In this document: positions 1-9,146 of the stretch, in pieces | How the letters are laid out: each line of letters begins with the position of its first letter | Position numbering within the stretch: the first letter of the stretch is position 1 | Assembly (NCBI GenBank): GCA_026552835.1 | Contig: JAPMTY010000016.1 | Location: 1-34,481 of the forward strand | Source of the DNA: Candidatus Methanoperedens sp. | GTDB taxonomy: Archaea > Halobacteriota > Methanosarcinia > Methanosarcinales > Methanoperedenaceae | Reading direction: 5' to 3' | DNA: 34,481 nucleotides | Translations under genes and position numbers: made by a program | The notes under the pieces: generated by a model | The model's database searches: none | What the model saw: only the letters and a program-made list of their open reading frames with translations | Told to the model about the DNA's origin: nothing

Positions 1-207
1 CCGATTAAAGCGCTGGGAGAAAAATTCGACCACTACAAACACGAAGCGATGATGCAGACAATTACTGATGAATGTGATGAAGGTATAATCCTTGAAGAAT
101 TTGCAAGGGGTTACATGTTGAACGGTAAGGTCATTCGTTATTCTAAAGTAAGAGTATCGAAAAACAAAGAATCGGAAGAAAATATTGAAGATATAGATAA
201 AAAATAG
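1..207 (+). CDS. grpE: GrpE nucleotide exchange factor, C-terminal part
   Basis: The frame is open from the first base and ends at a TAG 13 bp before dnaK, so only the last 68 residues are present and the gene begins outside the window. GrpE is the co-chaperone that releases ADP from DnaK. The visible part matches the GrpE C-terminal beta domain: a run reading GYMLNGKVIRYSKVRVSK resembles the family signature (G-x-x-L-x-G-R-V-x-R-x-A-x-V-x-V), preceded by the HEAM and DEGIILEEF segments. The tail after it is acidic and lysine-rich. Position immediately upstream of dnaK and dnaJ in the same direction is the standard grpE-dnaK-dnaJ order. Confidence 0.93.
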   Translation, partial: PIKALGEKFDHYKHEAMMQTITDECDEGIILEEFARGYMLNGKVIRYSKVRVSKNKESEENIEDIDKK

Positions 208-220
208 ATGAGGTGAAATA

Positions 221-2074
221 ATGGCTAAGATAATTGGAATAGATTTAGGTACAAGCAATTCAGCAGCAGCGGTTATGCAGGGAAACAGGCCGGTAATAAT
301 ACCGAGCGCGGAAGGGATATCCCTCGGGGGCAAAGCATTTCCGTCATACGTCGCATTCACAAAAGACGGGCAGAGATTAACAGGAGAGCCGGCAAGGAGG
401 CAGGCAGTGACAAATACTGAGGGCACGGTCACGGCTTTCAAGAGAAAAATGGGTACGGATTACAAATACAACCTGCGCGGAAAGGATTACAGGCCACAGG
501 AACTTTCGGCTTTTCTCCTGCAAAAGATAAAACAGGACGCTGAGGCTTTCTTAGGTGAGAAGGTTGAAAAAGCTGTAATCACGGTGCCAGCGTATTTCAA
601 TGATAACCAGAGACAGGCGACCAAGGATGCCGGAGAGATAGCCGGGCTTGAAGTTATCAGGATAATCAATGAACCCACAGCTGCAGCCCTTTCTTATGGT
701 CTTGATAAAGAGGGCGACCAGAAAATCATGGTGTTTGACCTCGGAGGGGGAACCCTTGATGTTACAATAATGGAACTCGGAGGAGGGGTTTTTGAAGTAA
801 AATCCACGTCGGGCGATACACAGCTTGGCGGCACAGACATGGATAACAGGATTGTGGATTACATTGCCGAGGAGTTCAAAAAAGAACACGGCATCGACCT
901 GCGCAAAGACAGGGTCGCAAACCAGAGACTGCGGGATGCCGCCGAGAAAGCAAAAATCGAGCTTTCCACAACCCTCACCACAGAAATCAACCAGCCTTTC
1001 ATAACAGCAGATGTCAGCGGCCCGAAACACCTGACTATGACCCTCACCCGGTCAAAACTCGAAGAAGTCATAAGGCCGGTAATCGACAGGTGCAAAACGC
1101 CTGTGGAAACGGCATTAAACGATGCAAAATTAACACCCGACGGTATTAAGAGGGTAATCCTTGTGGGCGGACCGACCAGGATGCCCATAGTACAAAAATT
1201 CGTCGAGGAATATGTGGGCAAAAAAGTGGAAGGGGGCGTTGACCCGATGGAATGCGTGGCAATGGGTGCGGCTATCCAGGCAGGTGTGCTTGCAGGCGAA
1301 GTTAAAGATATTTTGCTTCTTGACGTTACACCGCTCACCCTCGGTATCGAGACGCTGGGACATGTTATGACAAAGCTCATAGACAGGAACACAACAATAC
1401 CCACAAGAAAAAGCCAGATATTCTCGACCGCTGCGGAAAGCCAGACCACCGTGGAAATACATGTGCTCCAGGGCGAGAGGGCGATGTCATACGATAACGT
1501 GACGCTTGGGAGGTTCAACCTCGTGGGCATACCGCCTGCGCCACGCGGGATTCCGCAGATAGAAGTCACTTTTGACATAGACGCGAATGGAATACTCCAT
1601 GTAACCGCAAAAGACCTGGGAACAGGCAAGGAACAGAAGATGACCATTACCGCGCCTCTGAAGATGGCTTCCGATGAAATCGACAGGAAGATAAAAGACG
1701 CCGAGAAATATGCAGATGAAGACAGGAAACGGAAGGAAAAGGTCGAAGTTTTGAACCAGGCCGATACGCTCGTTTATACAACCGAAAAAACCCTGAAGGA
1801 ACTCGGGGATAAAGTCAGCAATGATCAGAAAGCCAAAGTCGAAAAGGCGCTTGAGGCAGCAAAGGAAGCTATGAAGAGCGAAGATGTGGAAAGGATAAAG
1901 TCCGCAATCGAGGAACTCACCAAGGAAATGCATGCGATAAGCACCCTATTATATCAGCAGCAGGCGCAGCAGCAGACTGAGCAGAAAGGACAGCAGGAAG
2001 CACCGAAGGATGAAACGAAAGACGAGAAAGTAACGGATGCGGAATATAAGGTAGTTGATGACGATAAGAAGTAA
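221..2074 (+). CDS. dnaK: Chaperone protein DnaK (Hsp70)
   Basis: ATP-dependent Hsp70 chaperone that binds exposed hydrophobic peptides in the cytoplasm together with DnaJ and GrpE. The 617-residue product has full family length. Visible landmarks are the N-terminal phosphate loop [11 protein letters not shown], the connect region with [12 protein letters not shown], the second phosphate loop [11 protein letters not shown], the adenosine motif VGGPTRMP, the linker [16 protein letters not shown], the substrate-binding beta domain, and a helical lid ending in a Q/E/K-rich tail with acidic terminus DDDKK. The ATG is preceded at good spacing by a GAGGTGA ribosome site and lies 13 bp after the grpE stop, so the two are surely co-transcribed. 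It is a bacterial-type gene, as in Methanosarcina, where such chaperones are thought to have come by transfer. Confidence 0.98.
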   Translation: MAKIIGIDLGTSNSAAAVMQGNRPVIIPSAEGISLGGKAFPSYVAFTKDGQRLTGEPARRQAVTNTEGTVTAFKRKMGTDYKYNLRGKDYRPQELSAFLLQKIKQDAEAFLGEKVEKAVITVPAYFNDNQRQATKDAGEIAGLEVIRIINEPTAAALSYGLDKEGDQKIMVFDLGGGTLDVTIMELGGGVFEVKSTSGDTQLGGTDMDNRIVDYIAEEFKKEHGIDLRKDRVANQRLRDAAEKAKIELSTTLTTEINQPFITADVSGPKHLTMTLTRSKLEEVIRPVIDRCKTPVETALNDAKLTPDGIKRVILVGGPTRMPIVQKFVEEYVGKKVEGGVDPMECVAMGAAIQAGVLAGEVKDILLLDVTPLTLGIETLGHVMTKLIDRNTTIPTRKSQIFSTAAESQTTVEIHVLQGERAMSYDNVTLGRFNLVGIPPAPRGIPQIEVTFDIDANGILHVTAKDLGTGKEQKMTITAPLKMASDEIDRKIKDAEKYADEDRKRKEKVEVLNQADTLVYTTEKTLKELGDKVSNDQKAKVEKALEAAKEAMKSEDVERIKSAIEELTKEMHAISTLLYQQQAQQQTEQKGQQEAPKDETKDEKVTDAEYKVVDDDKK

Positions 2075-2096
2075 TCCGCATTCTTAAAAAAATCAG

Positions 2097-2119
2097 TGGG
2101 GTATCCCATACCCCATTTT
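2097..2119 (+). terminator. Hairpin with T-run between dnaK and dnaJ
   Basis: An 8-bp perfect stem (TGGGGTAT / ATACCCCA) with a 3-nt loop at 2097-2115 is followed by TTTT. It lies 22 bp after the dnaK stop. It could end or attenuate grpE-dnaK transcription. A TATA-like run (TTTTTTATATT, about 2140-2150) follows and could give dnaJ its own promoter. The short T-run makes full termination uncertain; an mRNA-stabilising hairpin is an alternative. Confidence 0.55.
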
Positions 2120-2172
2120 CGTCTTTAAAAAACATATCTTTTTTATATTCAAGGTCATTATAACCGCAAATC

Positions 2173-3327
2173 ATGGCTACTAAACGCGACTACTACGAAA
2201 TTCTCGGCGTGGATAAAAAAGCATCAGCGGATGACATAAAGACAGCTTACCGCAAACTTGCGATGCAGTACCATCCGGACAGGAACAAAGCTCCTGACGC
2301 AGAAGAGAAATTCAAGGAAATATCGGAAGCCTATGCCGTACTGGAAGACCAGACCAAACGCCAGCAGTACGACCAGTTCGGCCATGCCGGTATAGATATG
2401 AGGTACTCGCAGGAAGATATTTTCAGGGGTGCGGCTCCGGATATTGAAGATATTTTAAGGGATTTCGGTGTCGGCGGTTTCGGGCGCGGCGGAGGCGGAG
2501 GGAGCATTTTTGATGCCTTTTTCGGCGGCGGGGGAAGGCGCGAAGGACCGAGACGAGGGTCTGATATCCTTTATGAATTGCCCATAGATTTTGAAGAAGC
2601 CGCCTCCGGGAAAACCGTGGATCTTGAAATCCCAAGGATTGAGACATGTAATGTATGCCATGGAAGCGGGGCAAAACCTGGCACATCGCCCAAAACATGT
2701 CCTTCGTGCCGCGGAACAGGGCAGGTGAGCAGGACACAGAACACGCCTTTTGGCAGGTTCATGACCACCTCTACATGCGGGACATGCCGGGGAAGCGGCC
2801 AGATAATCGAGGCCCCGTGTACCACATGCCACGGCTCAGGAACGGTACAGGGACGCCGCAAGCTGGAAGTGAAAATCCCGCCCGGCGTTGATACGGGTTC
2901 AAGGCTCAGGGTTCCGGGCGAAGGCGAAGCAGGAGGAAAAGGCGGACCACCCGGCGACCTGTATGTAGAAATGAATGTCAGGCCGCATGATATTTTCTCG
3001 CGCCACGACGATGATATATTAATGGAAGCGACCATCACATTCACGCAGGCTGCGCTTGGAGATGAGATTATAGTGCCAACGCTTGAAGGCAAGGCAAAAA
3101 TGAAGATTCCGGCAGGCACACAGAACGGGAATGTATTCCGCCTTCGTGGTAAAGGATTCCCGAGCCTCCATATTTCAGGAAAAGGCGACCAGCTTGTTAA
3201 AATAAAGGTCGATGTCCCGACAAAGTTAAATGACAGGCAAAAACAGTTGCTTAAAGAGTTTGCAGAGGCAAGCGGTGAGAAGGCAAGAAGCAAGGGAATT
3301 TTTGAAAAGGTAAAAGAGCATATTTGA
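2173..3327 (+). CDS. dnaJ: Chaperone protein DnaJ (Hsp40, type I)
   Basis: Co-chaperone that delivers substrates to DnaK and stimulates its ATPase. All type I domains are present in order in 384 residues: J domain (about 1-70) with the catalytic HPD at 34-36, a Gly/Phe-rich linker (about 95-125, with GGGGG runs), a cysteine-rich zinc domain with four CxxCxGxG repeats ([32 protein letters not shown], about 160-235), and the C-terminal substrate-binding and dimerisation region. No strong ribosome site precedes the ATG. A TATA-like run 25-30 bp upstream and the hairpin after dnaK suggest a separate, possibly leaderless, transcript in addition to readthrough. Confidence 0.97.
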   Translation: MATKRDYYEILGVDKKASADDIKTAYRKLAMQYHPDRNKAPDAEEKFKEISEAYAVLEDQTKRQQYDQFGHAGIDMRYSQEDIFRGAAPDIEDILRDFGVGGFGRGGGGGSIFDAFFGGGGRREGPRRGSDILYELPIDFEEAASGKTVDLEIPRIETCNVCHGSGAKPGTSPKTCPSCRGTGQVSRTQNTPFGRFMTTSTCGTCRGSGQIIEAPCTTCHGSGTVQGRRKLEVKIPPGVDTGSRLRVPGEGEAGGKGGPPGDLYVEMNVRPHDIFSRHDDDILMEATITFTQAALGDEIIVPTLEGKAKMKIPAGTQNGNVFRLRGKGFPSLHISGKGDQLVKIKVDVPTKLNDRQKQLLKEFAEASGEKARSKGIFEKVKEHI

Positions 3328-3353
3328 ACGCACGCACTCCGCAGTAAACCAGA

Positions 3354-3400
3354 GAGGGCATCTTCATGGATGCTCTTAGCTTTTGCATTTCTATCGGTTT
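3354..3400 (+). terminator. Hairpin and T-rich tract after dnaJ
   Basis: A 9-bp stem (3354-3362 with 3369-3377, two G-U pairs, 6-nt loop) lies 26 bp after the dnaJ stop and is followed by T-rich sequence (CTTTTGCATTTC and a later GGTTTTTCTT). This fits the end of the heat-shock operon. The next gene lies on the opposite strand and ends at 3404, so the tract may serve both. Confidence 0.5.
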
Positions 3401-3403
3401 TTC

Positions 3404-3988
3404 TTAACTCCGCATTTTAATTCTGGCACTAAGGCTAGGTAAATAATCCTTTAATTGCCGATAATTAAATGCTATAACAATTATTAAAAATAATAAAAAG
3501 CCACTCCAGCTTCTAATAAGGTAGAAAATAATTAAAGCAAATGCAAAATTCAAGTTTACAAACAAGAAAAAAGAGACACTAATATATTTTTTAATTAAAT
3601 CAAGCTCTTTGTAATCATACTTAGCAGCTATAGTTGAAAAGGCTATGAAGTATAAAAATGGTGTTATATAATTCAATTGTAAGAAAAATTGACCCAATCG
3701 GTCTATATTATCCTTTGGAAATGTGAGTTGATATATCATGACTACGTATATCGAAATTAATATGCTAAAGAATCCTATAACCAAGCTGACTATTGCTTTT
3801 TCAAAATAATCTAATTCCGTCCACCGTTGATTATTGGAATAAATTTTGTAGTGAAATGTCAAACATATATAACCTACAATAAATGAACCCAAAATAATGG
3901 TTAAAAAATCATTAATACCTATTCCAAAAGCTTTTGATATGTTGAACATACTAATAACTTGAGTGATGGTATCAACTGTATAATCCAT
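3404..3988 (-). CDS. Orphan multi-pass membrane protein
   Basis: Unrecognised 194-residue protein. Four to five hydrophobic stretches are visible: about residues 24-45 (FLTIILGSFIVGYICLTF), 65-88 (AIVSLVIGFFSILISIYVVMIY), 108-122 (TPFLYFIAFSTIAA), 133-158 and 160-175, so it is an integral membrane protein with short loops and a basic C-terminus. I see no catalytic motif. The gene is much richer in A and T than the chaperone genes on either side, which suggests recent acquisition. The ATG at 3988 is the only sensible start. It stands alone, tail to tail with dnaJ and downstream of the nucleotidyltransferase on the same strand. Confidence 0.72.
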   Translation of the reverse strand: MDYTVDTITQVISMFNISKAFGIGINDFLTIILGSFIVGYICLTFHYKIYSNNQRWTELDYFEKAIVSLVIGFFSILISIYVVMIYQLTFPKDNIDRLGQFFLQLNYITPFLYFIAFSTIAAKYDYKELDLIKKYISVSFFLFVNLNFAFALIIFYLIRSWSGFLLFLIIVIAFNYRQLKDYLPSLSARIKMRS

Positions 3989-4037
3989 AATTGTTCAAGT
4001 GGTTAGTTCTATATTTAAGTTTTTCTCGTAGTTATTG

Positions 4038-4955
4038 TCAAATTTCCAGCAATGTCAGTGACCTTATCCATTCCCCTTTTGGTTCCCGCGTCGTCCCGAC
4101 CACAAGCCGCTTCATGTTCCCCACGGCCTCCACGACACCCCGCGCTTCTATCCGCTCACCAACCAGCGCCTGCCCTGCATACGTGTGGGTATAGGACAGC
4201 ACATAACTTATTTCGGGATGGTCTATTTTGTATATCGCCGGGCTGTCAAATGAAAAATCGGCATTTGTGACAGTAGCTTCGATAGTTTCATGGCCGATAT
4301 CCCGACCACGCAGGCAGGGCGCGATATCCTCCCAGTCCCTGACATAAAGCAGGTCAAAATAAGTGCCTCCAACCATGCCCCTGTTCCCTTTCCTGAGCTC
4401 ATGCCTCTGGAATTCTTCAAAAGGCAGTTCTGGCTTGCGTTTCTTATAAATTTCATGCCACATCTCATCGCTTATTTCTGTGATGGGATTTTTTTCTATT
4501 TTTGCCTGTGCAATAATATCCCGCGCTTTGAACCATGAACTTCCATACACAATGAAATCAATATCCGAAGACTCATTTTCAAGTCCTGCAAGAAGCGAGC
4601 CGGTTACTCCCATTTTGTCAAGCGGGATAGCTTTCAGCGTGTTCACAATTGTTTTTACTTTACTGTTTTTCTTCACCAACTCAGGCAGCCTCTCATTCGG
4701 CGCAAGTATCTGTTTAACCGAATCCCATGGAATAATATGGACATCGGTTACCCATTCAGGGCGCTCTTTTTTCATAAACACGAACGCATCATCAAAATCA
4801 AGTTTGCGGTATTTTTTATCTGTGCCTCTTTTACCTTCAGGGTCGGGAACATACCGCAGGATTGAACGGATGCCGCCTTCGTGGCAATAATCCGCAACTG
4901 CAAATATCCAGTCATCGTGCGTGATTATAAAATCCCGGAGACGTGTTCTTAACAT
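4038..4955 (-). CDS. Predicted archaeal nucleotidyltransferase (COG1665-like)
   Basis: The 305-residue product carries a polymerase-beta-type nucleotidyltransferase signature at about residues 117-137: GVTGSLLAGLENESSDIDFI, that is GS-x(n)-D-x-D, with a metal-binding DID pair. The N-terminal 100 residues (opening MLRTRLRDFIITHDDWIFAV, with a YRKLDFDDA segment) and the C-terminal region ending GTTREPKGEWIRSLTL match what I recall of an archaeal family annotated only as predicted nucleotidyltransferase. The substrate is not known to me. The ATG at 4955 is preceded by a TTTATATAAA promoter-like run (about 4979-4988). Codon use looks native, unlike the AT-rich gene that follows it. It reads away from the toxin-antitoxin pair. 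Confidence 0.75.
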   Translation of the reverse strand: MLRTRLRDFIITHDDWIFAVADYCHEGGIRSILRYVPDPEGKRGTDKKYRKLDFDDAFVFMKKERPEWVTDVHIIPWDSVKQILAPNERLPELVKKNSKVKTIVNTLKAIPLDKMGVTGSLLAGLENESSDIDFIVYGSSWFKARDIIAQAKIEKNPITEISDEMWHEIYKKRKPELPFEEFQRHELRKGNRGMVGGTYFDLLYVRDWEDIAPCLRGRDIGHETIEATVTNADFSFDSPAIYKIDHPEISYVLSYTHTYAGQALVGERIEARGVVEAVGNMKRLVVGTTREPKGEWIRSLTLLEI

Positions 4956-5144
4956 CGTTTTACTGTACGGATTCGGGTTTATATAAAGAATATGATTTTG
5001 AGTTTGAGAGATGCGATTGCCTGAAGGATAGAGGCGTTACCCAAAAATAAGTAGTGGTATCTTGGAAATCAAACCGTAGATAAAGTGGGATGGGCGCTGT
5101 TCAACCTGAGGACATTAAACCAACGGAACAAATCGTTTTAAGGT

Positions 5145-5200
5145 AAAATATATATCAGCATCCAACATTGCCCAACATAGTCAAACATAACCTAACGATG
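5145..5200 (+). promoter_or_regulatory. TATA box and four 10-bp iterons upstream of the antitoxin
   Basis: A TATA-like run (AAAATATATAT, about 5146-5155) is followed at 5161-5200 by four imperfect copies of a 10-bp unit, YC(C/A)AACATWR: TCCAACATTG, CCCAACATAG, TCAAACATAA, CCTAACGATG. The exact 10-bp spacing puts each copy on the same DNA face. The position between promoter and antitoxin start fits autoregulation by the AbrB-type antitoxin, which is inference. Confidence 0.5.
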
Positions 5201-5223
5201 GTAAAATAAAGCAAAAAATAAGA

Positions 5224-5433
5224 ATGAGTAGAAAAGGACAGGTAGTTATACCCGAAGAAATGAGGAAAAAATACAAATTGAAAGAGGGGCAGATGCTGTT
5301 TTTAGAAGAAGAAGAGGGTACGATAAAATTAATGCCCATGGCAAAACTCAGGTCACTTTGCGGCACATGGTCTGACCTTGATATTGAAGCTGTAACAAAA
5401 GAAATAATAGAAGATCGCAAGAAGGATAGATGA
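5224..5433 (+). CDS. AbrB/SpoVT-type antitoxin (VapB-like)
   Basis: A 69-residue swapped-hairpin DNA-binding protein. The segment SRKGQVVIPEEMRKKYKLKEG (residues 2-22) is the AbrB/MazE-type beta-hairpin fold found in antitoxins, and the C-terminal LRSLCGTWSDLDIEAVTKEIIEDRKKDR is the usual VapB tail that binds the toxin. It would neutralise the PIN-domain partner and repress its own promoter. An in-frame stop at 5188-5190 and no other start codon in between make the ATG at 5224 the only start. The last bases overlap the toxin ATG by 4 bp (ATGA), the normal VapBC arrangement. Confidence 0.85.
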   Translation: MSRKGQVVIPEEMRKKYKLKEGQMLFLEEEEGTIKLMPMAKLRSLCGTWSDLDIEAVTKEIIEDRKKDR

Positions 5434-5717
5434 ATACAGTTCTGATAGTGGGTATGAAAGATATAGACAGGATGAAAACCACAATCAGGCAGTTAAAATC
5501 ATCAGAGATCATTCTTGTCAATGTAACCCAAAAAATTGCGTCCCGCGCCGGTGAACTTCGCCTGAAATATGATATACCTACTGTTGATTCACTGATAGCT
5601 GCAACTGGCATTGTGGAAAATGTCAGGCATATTTTAACAGATGATGATCATTTTGATCCGCTTGTTAATTTAATGAAACCAATTGACATGAAGATGGCTT
5701 TGAAACTGGCTAAGTGA
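5430..5717 (+). pseudogene. VapC-type PIN toxin lacking its N-terminal half
   Basis: VapC toxins are about 130-residue PIN ribonucleases with four acidic residues. This 95-residue frame has a VapC-like first few residues (MNTVLIV) but then runs directly into what is normally the middle of the protein (MKTTIRQLKSSEIILVNVTQKIA). The C-terminal half is well preserved: AGELRLKYDIPTVDSLIAAT, with the third acidic residue, and ILTDDDHFDPL, with the fourth. The first Asp (normally about residue 5) and the Glu near residue 40 are absent. An internal in-frame deletion of about 40 residues would explain it. The product is probably inactive as a nuclease but could still bind its antitoxin. The 4-bp overlap with the antitoxin gene is intact. 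Confidence 0.72.
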
Positions 5718-5848
5718 TATTAGGAGACAGGATTGTGATGGCAGGTGCGCCCGGCTCGTCCCTTGCTCAGATGGTTTGGGAATCGTCTATGAATGTAAAA
5801 GTAACCTTTTAATCCCTCAATCGTCAATTAACTATAGGGAGATTTTAC

Positions 5849-8446
5849 ATGCCCATTCGATTCGACCGTTTCACTATCAAAGCCCAGGAAGCATTTACAG
5901 ATGCACAGAACATAGCACTTGACCGAAACCAGCAGCAACTTGAAGTAGAACACTTACTTCTTGCGCTAATTAACCAAAAAGAAGGCTTAACACTCCAGCT
6001 CCTCCAGAAACTCGGCGCCAATGTTTCGGGAATAATCTCACAGCTTGATGAAGAAATTAACAGCCTCCCGCGTGTGGAAGGCGCAGGAGCAGGTCAGATA
6101 TACATGTCCACACGGTTGAACAACGTAGCTGAATCTGCTTTTAATGAGATGAAGAACCTGCGCGATGAGTACCTGAGCACAGAACATCTCCTGCTTGCTA
6201 TCTCGGATGAGAAAAATGGCATCTCGGCGCGCATCCTGAAAGAGAACGGCGTGACAAAGGACGCTCTTATGAAATCCCTGAAAGAAGTTCGAGGCTCATC
6301 CCGCGTCACAGACCAGAACCCTGAGGCAAAATACGAGGCTCTCAAAAAATACGGCCGCGACCTCACCGAACTTGCGGCGCGCGGCAAGCTTGACCCGGTG
6401 ATAGGGCGCGATAACGAGATACGCAGGGTTCTCCAGGTGCTCTCACGAAGGACAAAAAACAATCCCGTGCTCATTGGCGAGCCCGGCGTTGGGAAAACTG
6501 CGATAGCCGAAGGACTGGCGCTTCGGATATTCATCGGGGACGTGCCCGAACCCATCAAAGGCAAAAAAGTAGTGGCGCTTGACATGGGCGCTCTCGTCGC
6601 CGGCACAAAGTTCAGGGGCGAATTCGAGGAGCGCCTCAAGGCTGTGATAAAAGAGGTGCAGGATTCGGATGGGAAAGTTATCCTGTTTATAGATGAACTC
6701 CACACGGTCGTAGGCGCGGGGGCGGCCGAAGGCGCAATGGATGCCTCAAATCTCCTGAAACCCGCACTTGCAAGGGGAGACCTGCGCTGCGTGGGCGCAA
6801 CAACGCTTAACGAATACCGCAAATATATAGAAAAAGACCCTGCGCTTGAGAGGAGGTTCCAGCCCGTACTCGTAGGAGAACCCACGGTGGATGAAACTAT
6901 ATCCATACTTCGCGGTCTCAAGGAAAAATACGAAGTACACCACGGTGTCAGGATACAGGATGCGGCGATCATTGCTGCCGCTGTACTTTCCCACCGCTAT
7001 ATAACTGACAGGTTCCTGCCAGACAAGGCAATTGACCTTATAGATGAGGCGGCATCAAAACTCAGGATAGAGATAGACAGTATGCCCGCAGAGCTTGATG
7101 ACATCGAGAGAAGAATAAGACAACTTGAGATTGAGCGTCAGGCTGTCAAAAAAGAAAAAGACGAATACTCAAAAGAACGCCTTGAAAAAATCGAAAGAGA
7201 ACTCTCAGACCTTAAAGAAAAAGGCAGCGGAATGAAAGCTCACTGGCAGCTTGAAAAGGATGCCATCCAGAAAATCAGGAAAATAAAAGAGGATATTGAG
7301 AAAACGAGGATGGATTCGGAAAAGGCAGAAGTTGAAGGAAATCTTGAGAAAGCGTCAGAACTGCGTTATGGTGTTTTAATAAACCTCCAGAAACAGCTTG
7401 ACGCGGAAAATAAAAAACTGGTCGAACTACAAAAGGACCAGAAAATGCTAAAGGAGGAAGTGGACGAAGAAGATATCGCAGAGGTAGTTTTAAGATGGAC
7501 GCATATTCCAGTCAGCAGGATGCTCGAGGGCGAGATGCAAAAACTTGTGCACATGGAAGAGCGAATCAGGCAGCGTGTTGTGGGGCAGGATGAAGCTGTT
7601 ATTGCAGTCGCAAACGCTGTCAGGCGGGGACGAGCGGGTATTTCAGACCCGAAACGCCCCATCGGTTCGTTCATGTTCCTCGGTCCCACAGGTGTGGGTA
7701 AGACCGAGCTTGGGCGAGCGCTTGCCGAATTCCTTTTCGATGACGAGGCTGCAATGATAAGGCTTGACATGAGCGAATATATGGAAAAACACACGGTTGC
7801 AAGGCTCATCGGCGCCCCGCCTGGTTATGTTGGTTACGAAGAAGGCGGGCAGCTTACCGAAGCGGTAAGGCGACGCCCGTATGCTGTCCTATTGTTCGAT
7901 GAGATTGAAAAAGCTCATCCTGATGTTTTCAACCTCCTGCTCCAGATACTTGACGATGGCAGGCTTACCGACGGGCACGGGCGCACTGTGGATTTCAAGA
8001 ATACTGTTATTATCATGACCTCAAATATCGGAAGCCAGTGGATATTCGAGCTTGGAGATAATGAAGACGAAATGCGGAAAAAAGTAATGGATATCGTGCA
8101 CAAGAGTTTCAAACCTGAATTCCTGAACCGTCTTGACGAGATTATCATTTTCCACTCGTTAAAACTTCCCGAGATAACGAAAATCGTGGATATCCAGTTC
8201 GGATTACTGCGTAAGCGCCTCGAAGAAAGAAAAATTACTATCTCGCTTACAGAAAAAGCCAGGGACAGTATAGCTAAAATAGGTTATGACCTTTTATACG
8301 GGGCAAGACCGATTAAACGAACAATCCAGCAAAAAATCCTTGATCCTCTTGCGATGAGAATACTCAATAAGGAATTTGTGGAGGGGGATTCGGTGGAAGT
8401 GGATGCAAAAAAAGATTCTATCGTATTCAGGAAAATAGCCAGCTAA
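5849..8446 (+). CDS. clpB: ATP-dependent disaggregase ClpB (Hsp100)
   Basis: Hexameric AAA+ machine that, with DnaK/DnaJ/GrpE, pulls proteins out of aggregates. The 865-residue product is full length. Domains in order: the double Clp N-domain (about 1-145), first AAA module with Walker A GEPGVGKT (210-217) and Walker [11 protein letters not shown], the long charged coiled-coil middle domain (about 405-525) that separates ClpB from ClpC/ClpA, and second AAA module with Walker A GPTGVGKT (612-619), [13 protein letters not shown] and the sensor TSNIGS. The start [16 protein letters not shown] is typical. A ribosome site AGGGAG lies 7-12 bp upstream of the ATG. It is monocistronic, with 131 bp of non-coding sequence upstream. 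Confidence 0.97.
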   Translation: MPIRFDRFTIKAQEAFTDAQNIALDRNQQQLEVEHLLLALINQKEGLTLQLLQKLGANVSGIISQLDEEINSLPRVEGAGAGQIYMSTRLNNVAESAFNEMKNLRDEYLSTEHLLLAISDEKNGISARILKENGVTKDALMKSLKEVRGSSRVTDQNPEAKYEALKKYGRDLTELAARGKLDPVIGRDNEIRRVLQVLSRRTKNNPVLIGEPGVGKTAIAEGLALRIFIGDVPEPIKGKKVVALDMGALVAGTKFRGEFEERLKAVIKEVQDSDGKVILFIDELHTVVGAGAAEGAMDASNLLKPALARGDLRCVGATTLNEYRKYIEKDPALERRFQPVLVGEPTVDETISILRGLKEKYEVHHGVRIQDAAIIAAAVLSHRYITDRFLPDKAIDLIDEAASKLRIEIDSMPAELDDIERRIRQLEIERQAVKKEKDEYSKERLEKIERELSDLKEKGSGMKAHWQLEKDAIQKIRKIKEDIEKTRMDSEKAEVEGNLEKASELRYGVLINLQKQLDAENKKLVELQKDQKMLKEEVDEEDIAEVVLRWTHIPVSRMLEGEMQKLVHMEERIRQRVVGQDEAVIAVANAVRRGRAGISDPKRPIGSFMFLGPTGVGKTELGRALAEFLFDDEAAMIRLDMSEYMEKHTVARLIGAPPGYVGYEEGGQLTEAVRRRPYAVLLFDEIEKAHPDVFNLLLQILDDGRLTDGHGRTVDFKNTVIIMTSNIGSQWIFELGDNEDEMRKKVMDIVHKSFKPEFLNRLDEIIIFHSLKLPEITKIVDIQFGLLRKRLEERKITISLTEKARDSIAKIGYDLLYGARPIKRTIQQKILDPLAMRILNKEFVEGDSVEVDAKKDSIVFRKIAS

Positions 8447-8499
8447 ATTTTAGCCATTTTCCTGATTCGATATATATGGGATTTTAAAAATATACAAAA

Positions 8500-9039
8500 T
8501 TAATACACTGTTATTGTCCCTTCTCCATACGTCGATGGTAATACATTTGGATCAGGTGAAGAAGCGATAGCCTTAAAAGTGTATGTTCCTTTCTTATTGA
8601 ATGTAATAAAGGCAGCACCGCTTGTGCCCAAATTCTTGGAATATGAATCCAGACTCAATGTCAACGGCGTAGTCAGCGAAGAATCGGTTATTTCGATTAA
8701 AACTGTGTCTCCGAGATGAATAGCCGTTTCAGTCGGGTTTGCTCGCCTGTTTATAAGTTCAATTTTTTTTGTCGGAGTATCTGTTGAAGGGTCATAATTC
8801 CTGACAGTGAAATCACTTACAGTAGGAGTCGCAGTTGCGGTTAGGGTCGGAATTGGAGTGGAAATGAGGGTTAGGGTCGGAATTGGTGTGGAAATGGGAG
8901 TTGTGGTCGGAATTGGTGTAACAGTCACAGTCACAATTTTCTCAATAGTCACCGGTTTATGGGCCACATACCCTACAGCTACTCCGATAATGAAGAATAT
9001 GATAATTAAAGGTATTAATGTTTTATATTTTGATTCCAT
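8500..9039 (-). CDS. Membrane-anchored protein with TP-rich linker and cupredoxin-like domain
   Basis: A 179-residue surface protein of unknown function. Residues about 5-26 form one membrane helix (LIPLIIIFFIIGVAVGYVA), then a Thr/Pro spacer (TPIPTTTPISTPIPT and similar) leads to an extracellular beta-sandwich of about 100 residues. The GDTVLIEITDSS and FNKKGTYTFKAIA segments resemble cupredoxin-like domains, but no His/Cys/Met copper ligands are evident, so metal binding is not supported. I chose the ATG at 9039 because a GAGGAG ribosome site lies just upstream; a longer frame would need a TTG at 9054 that overlaps this site. The gene overlaps no neighbour and hemB is divergent. Confidence 0.7.
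   Translation of the reverse strand: MESKYKTLIPLIIIFFIIGVAVGYVAHKPVTIEKIVTVTVTPIPTTTPISTPIPTLTLISTPIPTLTATATPTVSDFTVRNYDPSTDTPTKKIELINRRANPTETAIHLGDTVLIEITDSSLTTPLTLSLDSYSKNLGTSGAAFITFNKKGTYTFKAIASSPDPNVLPSTYGEGTITVY
8841..8930 (-). repeat. Three 30-bp tandem repeats coding the TP linker
   Basis: Units at 8841-8870, 8871-8900 and 8901-8930 share the core GGTCGGAATTGG on the plus strand. They encode repeated ISTPIPTLTL-like decapeptides in the spacer of the surface protein. The repeat is likely to vary in copy number by slippage or recombination. Confidence 0.8.
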
Positions 9040-9146
9040 AATCTTGCTCCTCAAGCTACAATAAATTCTTTATTGAGTTATAAAGATTTCGGACTACGCT
9101 TGACTATTGGTAATCATTAAGTACTTTCCATCCTATAAAACGTTAT

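Noticed and set aside
859..1647. Long minus-strand open frame opposite dnaK (and similar ones opposite dnaJ, clpB, asd, purH)
   Set aside because: These mirror the codon pattern of the real genes on the other strand, have no family similarity or ribosome sites, and use serine/leucine/phenylalanine-rich composition typical of antisense frames.
5738..5812. Short frame MAGAPGSSLAQMVWESS upstream of clpB
   Set aside because: Only about 24 codons with no ribosome site or recognisable similarity; it is probably leader or decayed sequence.
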